Source: Patescibacteria group bacterium (GTDB taxonomy: Bacteria; Patescibacteriota; Minisyncoccia; Portnoybacterales; GWB1-42-6). From it: a stretch of DNA of 15,047 nt. The position numbers were made by a program, and so were the translations under genes. The notes beneath the pieces were generated by a model, which ran no database searches, was not told the origin of the DNA, and was given only the letters and a program-made list of their open reading frames with translations. The stretch is taken from the NCBI GenBank assembly GCA_018818145.1, contig JAHIST010000029.1, forward strand, positions 1 through 15,047, in the 5' to 3' direction. Below, piece after piece: positions 6,915 to 13,164 of this stretch; positions within the stretch are counted from its first letter, which is position 1; every line of letters begins with the position of its first letter.

Positions 6915-8306
6915 TTACTGTTTACTAAAAACCAGAACTGCGGCCGTTACCTCTCCATATCTATTACCCACTCCAGGAAAATATCCATAAGGACCCAAGT
7001 TTGAAACCCCAAGAAATGGAACGTCTCCCGTAACCGAAATAATCTGGGCAATCATTTTGTTCCAACCGCTGATACCTTCAGGAATACCCAACAAAGTGCC
7101 GCCACACTGATCTAAAACCACTCCGGCAACTTCTTTTTCAGTAATTCCGCCCCTGCTACGGGCCAATCTCACAGCCAATGCTGCTCTCTGAATAAACAAT
7201 TCGGGGTTGCTTTCCAATAAATGCAGTTCAGTGCCTTTTGGAGCAATAGCTCCAACAGTTATACTATCGTCAGGATTAAAATGAAAAGGAACTATCATCT
7301 GCCAGTTTAAAAACCCATCTGCCTCAATTATTTTTACGCCAAAAGTATAATTAACTGCCTTACCTAGAAGCATCTCGGATGTTCCTAAATATTCATCAAA
7401 AAATCCTCCAAGCCAATCGTTATACACCTTAGCCGCTGGTTTTCCGTCAATCTCAACGATGCGAAGACCCTTATTGTCTCTTTCAAATTTGGTTACTATT
7501 CCGCTCTTGCCGGTTGGGTTAAATCCCGCCAAAAACGCATGACCAATCTTTAAATCAGTATAAACAGCAACCGTTACCACACCTTTCTTATAAACTTTAT
7601 CGTTTGCGAACAGTGCCTCTCCACCGCTAACAAGATCGGAATAACCAGCGGCAACGCCACCGCCTACTATCGGAATGTTTGAACCTATAACACTTTCAAC
7701 TCCTGATATAGCTCGATCTTCTCCTATACCAAAAGGGGAAGTGCTCATAAATACTATTTTGGGCCTATCTTCTTTAGTTTTTCCCGCGTTTTCAATCGCC
7801 CTTGTCACGGCTACTTTTCCTGCCTCTTGAGATGAAGCCACCTCATCCAAACCAGAAGCACCCACTCCAAACACCATGCTATTAGTAGAAAAGCCCATTA
7901 AGCTTAATACCTGACCTTCCTTAACTCCCTCGCCAATGTGAAAACCATCATTAGTCATTATCCCAAGCAATGAGGTATAACCATAAACCTTGACTCCGGG
8001 AAGAAGCCGATTTACTTCTGCCAAAACTTCTTGTTGTTCATAACCTACAGTAGAAGTGAGAATCACAAAAACTGGTTTTTCCTTTTCCAATCGAGACATC
8101 ATTTTGGCATATGCTTCTTGAACTGCTTTTTTAGCGTCTTTTAGTGTGCTATAACCAATCCCCATTTTTAGTTTTGCTTCAATTTTTTCTTCTGGGAAAA
8201 AAGGGAAAGTGAGCTTTATTTTTTTCTCTTGCAATGAAAATGCTAAAATCAAACCGCCAATAACTACAGCCGCTATTATCGCGCTGATAAGAATTTTTTT
8301 GTTCAT
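6915..8306 (-). CDS. FIST-domain sensory protein with N-terminal membrane anchor
   Basis: FIST domains are predicted small-ligand sensors, proposed to bind amino acids and usually found in signalling proteins. The 463-residue protein begins with a short basic MNKK and one hydrophobic segment (residues 5-23), then a linker. A FIST N domain follows (about 73-250), with FVILTSTVGYEQQEVLAEVN, VYGYTSLLGIM and the glycine-rich IPIVGGGVAAGYSD at ~211-224. The FIST_C domain (about 285-445) includes EIDGKPAAKVYNDWLG, VGAIAPKGTELHLLESNPE and the terminal GEVTAAVLVF. There is no lipobox, so the sensor domains are probably held outside the membrane by the uncleaved N-terminal helix. A promoter lies just upstream, and the kinase gene follows ~90 bases later. 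No Shine-Dalgarno sequence precedes the ATG. Confidence 0.9.
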   Translation of the reverse strand: MNKKILISAIIAAVVIGGLILAFSLQEKKIKLTFPFFPEEKIEAKLKMGIGYSTLKDAKKAVQEAYAKMMSRLEKEKPVFVILTSTVGYEQQEVLAEVNRLLPGVKVYGYTSLLGIMTNDGFHIGEGVKEGQVLSLMGFSTNSMVFGVGASGLDEVASSQEAGKVAVTRAIENAGKTKEDRPKIVFMSTSPFGIGEDRAISGVESVIGSNIPIVGGGVAAGYSDLVSGGEALFANDKVYKKGVVTVAVYTDLKIGHAFLAGFNPTGKSGIVTKFERDNKGLRIVEIDGKPAAKVYNDWLGGFFDEYLGTSEMLLGKAVNYTFGVKIIEADGFLNWQMIVPFHFNPDDSITVGAIAPKGTELHLLESNPELFIQRAALAVRLARSRGGITEKEVAGVVLDQCGGTLLGIPEGISGWNKMIAQIISVTGDVPFLGVSNLGPYGYFPGVGNRYGEVTAAVLVFSKQ

Positions 8307-8352
8307 ATTTTAAATTTTATTTTTAATTTATAATCTCGACCTTTGTTTTTTA

Positions 8353-8382
8353 ATTCTACCATTTTTTAGCCATTTTTAACAA
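8353..8382 (-). promoter_or_regulatory. Promoter of the FIST/kinase/receiver block
   Basis: On the - strand TTGTTA (complement of 8377-8382) and TAGAAT (complement of 8353-8358) are 18 bases apart, and TGG directly before the -10 box makes it an extended -10. It starts 15 bases after the EamA stop and gives a leader of ~40 nt before the FIST gene. No equally good promoter was found in front of the kinase, receiver, DUF3048 or holA genes, so this may drive the whole block. Confidence 0.55.
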
Positions 8383-8396
8383 ATAATTTCTCTTTT

Positions 8397-9272
8397 CTAA
8401 GTATTAAGGAAAATTCCTACTAAAACCAACATTCCCCCCGTTATTAAAGCAGAAGTGACTTCCTCTTTTAAAAATAAAATTCCCATTGATGCGGCCAGAA
8501 CGGGAACAATTAGTTGAACCATCCCGCCCTGAAACGTTTTTATCTTTTTTATAACTCTATGCCACAACACATAACTTAAGGCTGTGCTTATCATGCCTAA
8601 GCAAAGAGCCAATCCAAAATTCCCCAAAGAAATATTTTCCCATAAACTTTTACCTGATGAAAAATATCCAATAAAAAAAAGAGTTAAGGCGATTGCCCCA
8701 AATATTAAAAAACTATTATATGTATAACTAAAGGGGTTCGCAAATTTTCTACCATGCCAAGAATATAGACCCCAAGATACTCCAGTGGCAGCCATCAGAA
8801 AGGCCCCAAATAAAGTCACAGATTGAATGCCGCTAAAGGTAATTATCAAGACTCCCAATATTCCAAGAAGTTGTCCAATAATTAAACGAGGAGTTAGTTT
8901 CTCTTTTTCTTTAATTACCGACAATGAGGTCATCGTTATCACAACGAAAGTATAGAAAATAAGTACCCCGGCCGCAGCAGAAATAAAAGCATAACCATAA
9001 GATATCGAAAAAGCATAAATTCCTAGGAAGAAAGCTCCTAAAATATGAAAACTCTTCACCCCATTCTTTTGAAAGGTTCTCGGCATCAAGGAAGTAATAA
9101 TTTGGAGCATAACAAGCCCGCTAACAAATCTAATCACCGTTAAAATAAAAGGTGGTACATAATTACCCAAAACTAGGTATCTTGTAATCACGCTATTGGC
9201 GGCAAAACAGATCATTATTGTCATAAAGGCAATAGCTAGACTAAACTTTGACTGTGTCGTTGTGGTAATCAT
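8397..9272 (-). CDS. EamA/DMT-superfamily transporter
   Basis: An integral inner-membrane carrier of the drug/metabolite transporter superfamily, with ten predicted hydrophobic segments arranged as two EamA repeats. The first repeat includes SVITRYLVLGNYVPPFILTV and RFVSGLVML (the usual N-terminal ~70 residues). The end of that repeat has GYAFISAAAGVLIFYTFVVI followed by KEKEKLTPRLIIGQLLGILG. The second repeat contains ATGVSWGLYSWHGRKF and ends VPVLAASMGILFLKEEVTSA, the typical P..A...G...L.E. pattern. Substrate cannot be told from sequence; relatives export amino acids or metabolites. The start is uncertain: the ATG at 9270-9272 (MITTTTQSKF) gives 291 residues, an ATG at 9309-9311 adds 13 polar residues, and neither has a Shine-Dalgarno sequence. 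Confidence 0.92.
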   Translation of the reverse strand: MITTTTQSKFSLAIAFMTIMICFAANSVITRYLVLGNYVPPFILTVIRFVSGLVMLQIITSLMPRTFQKNGVKSFHILGAFFLGIYAFSISYGYAFISAAAGVLIFYTFVVITMTSLSVIKEKEKLTPRLIIGQLLGILGVLIITFSGIQSVTLFGAFLMAATGVSWGLYSWHGRKFANPFSYTYNSFLIFGAIALTLFFIGYFSSGKSLWENISLGNFGLALCLGMISTALSYVLWHRVIKKIKTFQGGMVQLIVPVLAASMGILFLKEEVTSALITGGMLVLVGIFLNT

Positions 9273-9311
9273 AACGTTTAAATTTTTTGATTTACCAAAA
9301 TAACGCCCCAT

Positions 9312-9591
9312 CTGAACTTTTTAATTGGAGCAGCCACGCCAACAACCTTTTCTCCATTTTCGATATTTGTTATTTGGCTTGTTCTAGTATTTTAAATCTC
9401 CGCTTATCTTTGCTCTATGAGCTTGTTAGTTTTTGCTAAAATTGAAGAGGTGTTGGTTGAATTTAATCGGTTTTCCATCAAAATAATTTTCTGCTGCCTG
9501 TCTTATTTATACCGCTTACATCTTATCACGAGATTAAATATTTTAAAAACATGCTGTTTTATGGAAAAAATGCTTTTTTATCTGCAATTTT
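9312..9591. other. Gap between EamA and polA, no gene seen
   Basis: AT-rich, with stop codons frequent in all frames. A 62-codon open frame crosses it on the + strand, but its composition is not protein-like and it would overlap the end of polA. A TATAAA on the - strand (complement of 9508-9513) has no matching -35 box, and no strong terminator follows polA. The EamA promoter presumably lies here but I cannot place it. Confidence 0.4.
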
Positions 9592-11901
9592 TTACTCTAA
9601 AATAGGAATTTCTTGAAGCTCCCCCCAATTATCCCCAGCCTCTATTTTCACCATCAGCGGCACGCCCAAGCTGTAAACATTCTCCATTATGTTTTTTATC
9701 TCTCTGGCTGCCTCCAAAATTATTCCTTCGGGAGACTCAAATACCAGCTCGTCATGAACCTGCAGCAACAATTTTACTTTTTCGTTTTTCATTTTTTCAC
9801 CCTTCGGGTGACCACCCGTAGGGTGGAATTTTTCATTTATTTCCACCATCGCCATTTTTATCAGGTCGGCGGCTGTGCCCTGAACCGGCATGTTAATGGC
9901 CATGCGCTCGGCCGCGGCCCGCAGATTCCAGGCTGAGGAATTAATTTCGCTGATAAACCGCTTGCGGCCAAATAAAGTTTGAACATAGCCGTTTCTGGCC
10001 GCCTCGTCTTTTGTTCTCTCAATAAACCTGGCCACGCCAGAAAATTCTTCAAAGTATTTTTTGACAAAAACTTTCGCCTTTTCAAAGTCTATGCCGGCGG
10101 CCTGGGCAAAACCGTGAATGCTCATGCCATAAATCACGCCGAAATTTAAAACTTTGGCGGCCTGGCGCATCTGGCTGGTTACTTTTTCTGGCGCCGCCTC
10201 AAAGACTTCTGCCGCGGTCAGCACATGAATATCCTGCCCGCTATTAAAAGCGGCAATCATATTTTTGTCGTCAGCTAGAGAGGCCACCACCCGCAGTTCA
10301 ATTTGCGAATAATCGGCGCTCAAAAGTTTAAATCCCTTATCAGCCACAAAGGCCTTTCTGATTTCCCGCCCCAGCTCTGTTTTAATCGGGATATTTTGCA
10401 GATTGGGATTTCTTGATGACAGCCGGCCGGTGGTAGTGCCCAGCTGGTCAAAGCTGGTGTGCAGGCGACCGTCCGGAGCGGCTAATTTTGGCAAAGCGTC
10501 AATATAGGTAGTTTTCAACTTCATTAATTCACGGTAGTCAGAGATTAGCCCGATTATTTCGTGGCGATCTTTTAGCTTTTCCAGTTCCGGCGCGGCCGTG
10601 GAGATTACCCTGCCGGGCGTTTTCTTCAGCCCTTTGGTATTAATTTTTAATCTCTCAAAAAGAATTTCTGACAGCTGCTGGGGCGAATTAATGTTGAAGT
10701 TCGCGCCGGCCGCCTTATAAATTTTATTTTCCAGCTGGGAAATTTTTCCGTTGACTTTCTCGCCGGTCTTTTTCAAATAATCAAGATCTATTTTGATGCC
10801 GTTTTTTTCCATTTGCCGGATTATCGGAACCAGGTCCTTTTCCAACCGATAAACTTTCTCCGACAAAATCCCCTGCTCGCGCGCCTGTTCAATTTTTTCA
10901 TAAGCCGCGTCTTTGCTTTCTTTCTGCTTCTGGCTTTGATCGGAATTAGACAAGCCGAGCTCCTGCGGCTCTTTCTGAGTTTCTCTTTCTGCCAGCCTGT
11001 TAACCAGACTATAAAATCCCAGCTCTTTAAAAAGATTGGTTACTTTTTCTCTGCTGTAATCTTGCGCCAGCGCCTCGCGCAAATTAAATTTGATTGGCGC
11101 GTCGCGCTTAATGGTTGCCAAATATTTGCTGAAAAACGCCTGCTCTTTATGTTCTAATAATTTCTCAATAAGTTTTTGGTTTATAGTTTTTGGTTTTGGT
11201 TTTTTGGTTTTCAATTTCCTAATTTCTAATTTCTCAATTTCTTTATATAGATTCTCCATACTCCCATATTGCTTCAATAACTCCGCCGCAGTTTTCTCTC
11301 CCACTCCCGGCACGCCGGGAATATTATCGGACGGATCGCCCTTCAGGCCCTTAAAGTCGGCAATTTGTTCTGGCGTCAGTCCATATCGCTCCTTGACGGC
11401 TTTTTCGTCATAAATAACGGTATCTCTGACGCCTTTTTTCAAAGTATAAACATTAGTATTTTCATCAATCAACTGCAATGTATCAAGGTCTCCTGTAACA
11501 ATTATAGTTTTTAGTTTTTCGTTTTTAGTTTTTAGTCTGGAAACTTTTTCTGCCAAAGTACCAATTATATCGTCGGCCTCATAGCCTTCTTTCTCAAAAA
11601 TCGGCACATTGAAAGCATGCAGCACATCCTTGACGCGGCCAATCTGCGCGTAGAGCTCGTCTGGCGCTTTGACGCGCGTGGCTTTGTAGTCTTCAAACTC
11701 TTTATGGCGAAAAGTCGGCCCGGCCAAATCAAAGGTCGCTACCAGATAATCCGGCTTCAGCTCTTTTAAAACTTTCAGCAATATCAGCACAAAGCCGTAA
11801 ACCGCGTTAACCAGCTCTCCTTTTGGCGTGGATAGCGGCGGCAAGGCGTGATAGGCACGGTGAACTAGAGCATGGCCGTCGATGAGAACTAAAGTTTTCA
11901 T
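9592..11901 (-). CDS. polA: DNA polymerase I lacking the 3'-5' exonuclease domain
   Basis: Pol I fills gaps and removes primers in replication and repair. From the ATG at 11899-11901 (MKTLVLIDGHALVHRAYHAL) it has 769 residues, against 928 in E. coli. The N-terminal ~300 residues are the 5' nuclease: Asp in LIDG, the FRHKEFEDYKATR arch, EADDIIG, TGDLDTLQL, and the helix-hairpin-helix GDPSDNIPGVPGVGEKTA. A polar linker of ~45 residues then leads directly into the polymerase domain, whose DATP-binding O helix (RQAAKVLNFGVIYG), motif A (SADYSQIELR) and motif C (QVHDELVFE) are intact. The proofreading domain is absent, not merely inactive. Three repeat-encoded inserts interrupt otherwise conserved regions. 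An upstream in-frame start at 11922 would translate repeat sequence and is rejected. Confidence 0.95.
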   Translation of the reverse strand: MKTLVLIDGHALVHRAYHALPPLSTPKGELVNAVYGFVLILLKVLKELKPDYLVATFDLAGPTFRHKEFEDYKATRVKAPDELYAQIGRVKDVLHAFNVPIFEKEGYEADDIIGTLAEKVSRLKTKNEKLKTIIVTGDLDTLQLIDENTNVYTLKKGVRDTVIYDEKAVKERYGLTPEQIADFKGLKGDPSDNIPGVPGVGEKTAAELLKQYGSMENLYKEIEKLEIRKLKTKKPKPKTINQKLIEKLLEHKEQAFFSKYLATIKRDAPIKFNLREALAQDYSREKVTNLFKELGFYSLVNRLAERETQKEPQELGLSNSDQSQKQKESKDAAYEKIEQAREQGILSEKVYRLEKDLVPIIRQMEKNGIKIDLDYLKKTGEKVNGKISQLENKIYKAAGANFNINSPQQLSEILFERLKINTKGLKKTPGRVISTAAPELEKLKDRHEIIGLISDYRELMKLKTTYIDALPKLAAPDGRLHTSFDQLGTTTGRLSSRNPNLQNIPIKTELGREIRKAFVADKGFKLLSADYSQIELRVVASLADDKNMIAAFNSGQDIHVLTAAEVFEAAPEKVTSQMRQAAKVLNFGVIYGMSIHGFAQAAGIDFEKAKVFVKKYFEEFSGVARFIERTKDEAARNGYVQTLFGRKRFISEINSSAWNLRAAAERMAINMPVQGTAADLIKMAMVEINEKFHPTGGHPKGEKMKNEKVKLLLQVHDELVFESPEGIILEAAREIKNIMENVYSLGVPLMVKIEAGDNWGELQEIPILE
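9772..9826. repeat. Repeat insert in polA: twin palindromes plus heptamer tract
   Basis: Two small palindromes lie side by side: CACCC-TTC-GGGTG (9798-9810) and CCACCC-GTA-GGGTGG (9812-9826). Next to them are seven-base-period units of type C-G/A-TTTTT (from 9776). Together they encode the insert HPTGGHPKGEKMKNEK between helix and motif C of the polymerase domain, where other Pol I proteins have only a few variable residues. Confidence 0.65.
11171..11241. repeat. Simple-repeat tract in polA (5' nuclease domain)
   Basis: Seventy-one bases of near-regular 6-8 base units: GGTTTTT-like units at 11171-11210, then AATTTCT-like units up to 11241. On the coding strand it specifies EIEKLEIRKLKTKKPKPKTI, inserted after the helix-hairpin-helix region, just before the conserved KLIEKLLEHKEQ segment. 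The reading frame is kept. Confidence 0.65.
11503..11537. repeat. Perfect heptamer-period tract in polA
   Basis: Five seven-base units (TTTAGTT type) with G at 11507, 11514, 11521, 11528 and 11535. They encode RLKTKNEKLKTI, a peptide with the matching seven-residue period (three heptamers = 21 bases), between a helix and the strand leading into the conserved TGDLD motif of the 5' nuclease. Confidence 0.7.
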
Positions 11902-11975
11902 ATAACATGAAACATATAACATATAACAAAAAATTAAAATGTTACATGTTATATGTTTTGTGATTTGTGATTTTT
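11900..11975. repeat. Mirrored heptamer tracts at the polA/tsaE junction
   Basis: Four ATATAAC-type heptamers (11900-11927) are followed by a 13-base A-rich centre and then five heptamers that begin as the inverse type, GTTATAT/GTTACAT (11941-11975). The tract includes the last base pairs of the polA start codon and encodes the final residues of TsaE (KITNHKTYNM) together with its stop codon. Confidence 0.65.
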
Positions 11976-12406
11976 ATTTTTCTTCTATCTTCCCCCAAAT
12001 GTTCAAACTCAATCCAAATTATGCTCTGGGGCAAAATTGATTTGATTTTTTCCGCCCACTCAATGACGACAATATTTTTGGAATTTTTAATAATTTCTTC
12101 AAATCCAAGTATTAATAAATCTTCCGGCTTTTCTATGCGATAGCAGTCAATGTGATAAAGATTTTCAATTTCCAAATTTCCCAATTTCCTAATTTCAAAT
12201 CTTTTCATTATCACAAACGTCGGACTCAAAACCCGCTCTTTGATTTTGAGCGCCTTGGCCAACCCTTGTATAAAAGTCGTCTTGCCCGCGCCCAATTCGC
12301 CTTGCAAAGCCAAAACCAAAGCGCCCCGGCGCTTGCCAAACAAATCTTTAATTAATTTCCCTGCCAGCTTTTGGGTATCTACCGCGCTTTTGGTAATAAA
12401 TTCCAT
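11942..12406 (-). CDS. tsaE: tRNA t6A biosynthesis ATPase TsaE
   Basis: TsaE is the ATPase that works with TsaB and TsaD in making N6-threonylcarbamoyladenosine at position 37 of tRNAs reading ANN codons. From the ATG at 12404-12406 (MEFITKSAVDTQKLAGKLIK) it has 154 residues, the normal size. The P-loop is GELGAGKTT; SPTFVIMKRF and LYHIDCYRIEKPEDLLILGFEEI are the switch-like and Walker B regions; VVIEWAEKI is the C-terminal family hallmark. Ten or so residues (EIRKLGNLEIE) encoded by an eight-base repeat are inserted just before LYHIDCYR. The C-terminal ~10 residues are encoded by a heptamer repeat. The longer open frame to 12469 would translate a palindrome and is rejected. Probably cotranscribed with polA, 40 bases downstream. 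Confidence 0.95.
   Translation of the reverse strand: MEFITKSAVDTQKLAGKLIKDLFGKRRGALVLALQGELGAGKTTFIQGLAKALKIKERVLSPTFVIMKRFEIRKLGNLEIENLYHIDCYRIEKPEDLLILGFEEIIKNSKNIVVIEWAEKIKSILPQSIIWIEFEHLGEDRRKIKITNHKTYNM
12165..12196. repeat. Octamer repeat inside tsaE
   Basis: Four exact eight-base steps of the consensus CNAATTTC (units start at 12165, 12173, 12181 and 12189). The coding strand reads GAAATTNG four times and gives EIRKLGNLEIE, which has no counterpart in typical TsaE. A very similar unit occurs in polA at 11211-11241. Confidence 0.7.
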
Positions 12407-12413
12407 AACATTG

Positions 12414-12447
12414 TTGGTTACTTTTTGTGCCGACAAAAAGTAACCAA
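12414..12447. repeat. 34-bp perfect palindrome in front of tsaE
   Basis: TTGGTTACTTTTTGT (12414-12428) pairs perfectly with 12433-12447 around a GCCG loop. In the tsaE transcript this 15-bp hairpin ends seven bases before the start codon, where a ribosome would bind. No Shine-Dalgarno sequence is seen there. Confidence 0.8.
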
Positions 12448-12449
12448 AA

Positions 12450-12604
12450 AACTCTCGCGCAGGGCGCAAAAATTTGATAAAATCGGACTCGCCTCGTTAA
12501 AATCGCTATCCTCAGGCGCTTCGCGCCTCCGACCATAGCACGCGATTTTCAGACACTCGGCTCATCTCAATTTTCTGACAAATTTTTCGCCAAGCGCGAA
12601 AAAA
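12450..12604. repeat. ~150-bp imperfect palindrome (MITE/REP-like) in the tsaE leader
   Basis: The centre is AGGCGC-TTC-GCGCCT (12514-12528). Flanking it, GCTAT (12505-12509) pairs with ATAGC (12535-12539), and AAAATCGC (12499-12506) is inverted at 12542-12549. Further out both arms continue with matching blocks: CAAATTTTT then GCGC...GCGCGA on one side and CAAATTTTTCGCCAAGCGCG on the other. The right end also forms its own hairpin, TTTTTCGC/GCGAAAAA (12583-12603). No reading frame of note crosses it. Together with the neighbouring 34-bp palindrome it fills most of the gene-free stretch 12407-12708. Confidence 0.65.
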
Positions 12605-12626
12605 TACCAAGTCTACTTTTATTTTT

Positions 12627-12635
12627 ATTATAGCA
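12627..12635 (-). promoter_or_regulatory. Extended -10 promoter for tsaE-polA
   Basis: On the - strand the sequence is TGCTATAAT, a perfect extended -10 box. The region 16-18 bases upstream is only AT-rich (TTATTT-like), so the -35 is poor. Transcription would start near 12620 and give a ~210-nt leader containing the palindromes before tsaE. It is the only good candidate between the lipoprotein terminator and tsaE. Confidence 0.5.
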
Positions 12636-12647
12636 CTTTTTGACAAA

Positions 12648-12690
12648 AATAAATAAAAACTTGCCCAAGCAGATTACTCTGCTTGGGCAA
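12648..12690 (-). terminator. Terminator of the lipoprotein operon
   Basis: A perfect 12-bp stem, TTGCCCAAGCAG (12661-12672) against 12679-12690, closes a six-base loop. On the - strand it is followed by a T-rich tail (GTTTTTATTTATTTTT). It lies 18 bases after the stop codon of the second lipoprotein gene. Confidence 0.92.
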
Positions 12691-12708
12691 TAATTAAATT
12701 TGAAGAAC

Positions 12709-13161
12709 TTATTTGCGCGGGAAGTCCCACGCGGAAATTCGCTCATACCATCCGTAGTTCCCGTAACGGGAACTAATTGTGACTTCAAACGGCCGACAAA
12801 AACTTCCGATAGACTGCGGGCCGGCCGCCGTTTTAACATACCCCTTGGCGCAAAGATTGTACTTGCCTAAAGGGATATTTTTCGGCCATGATTCCACTCC
12901 CGGGTCGAGTTGAAACAAAGGCGGCCCTTCAAATTGTGAATCAATCCAGACCGCCATGTAGACCCCTGCGCTCCATGATCCGCCGGTATCGTTTTTGACT
13001 GCACCCAAGGTGGGATCAAAGAACCAGGACTCAATCAAGGAGTCCACTGGGAGCTCAACTGCCGGCGGCTGCGAAGGCGCTTCAATGACAATCCGCGGCC
13101 CCATCGCAGCGCATCCGGCCAAAAGACAACTCGCCAGAAGGATGAAAAAAATGTTTTTCAT
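12709..13161 (-). CDS. Putative lipoprotein, LPVD/SW motif, second gene of pair
   Basis: A 150-residue exported protein that I do not recognise. The N-terminus MKNIFFILLASCLLAGC is a classic lipoprotein signal with a good lipobox (LAGC, Cys17), so the mature protein would be lipid-anchored on the outer face of the membrane. A short Pro-rich spacer (~22-36) leads to LPVDSLIESWFFDPTLG (37-53), a motif shared with the protein encoded just upstream. The rest is beta-rich, with two Cys residues (in NLCAKGY and SFCRPFEV) that could form a disulphide. A GGAGG six bases before the ATG fixes the start. It overlaps the end of the upstream gene's signals: only three bases separate the TAA from this ATG's leader run, so translation is coupled. 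DNA here is visibly more GC-rich than in neighbouring genes. Confidence 0.85.
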   Translation of the reverse strand: MKNIFFILLASCLLAGCAAMGPRIVIEAPSQPPAVELPVDSLIESWFFDPTLGAVKNDTGGSWSAGVYMAVWIDSQFEGPPLFQLDPGVESWPKNIPLGKYNLCAKGYVKTAAGPQSIGSFCRPFEVTISSRYGNYGWYERISAWDFPRK

Positions 13162-13164
13162 TTT

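Noticed and set aside
9417..9605. 62-codon open frame on the + strand in the EamA-polA gap
   Set aside because: Composition is Phe/Leu/Cys-rich as expected from AT-rich noncoding DNA, there is no RBS, and it overlaps the 3' end of polA on the other strand.
12407..12469. N-terminal extension of TsaE (MRPAREFFGYF...)
   Set aside because: It would translate the 34-bp palindrome, and family homology begins at the ATG at 12404-12406.
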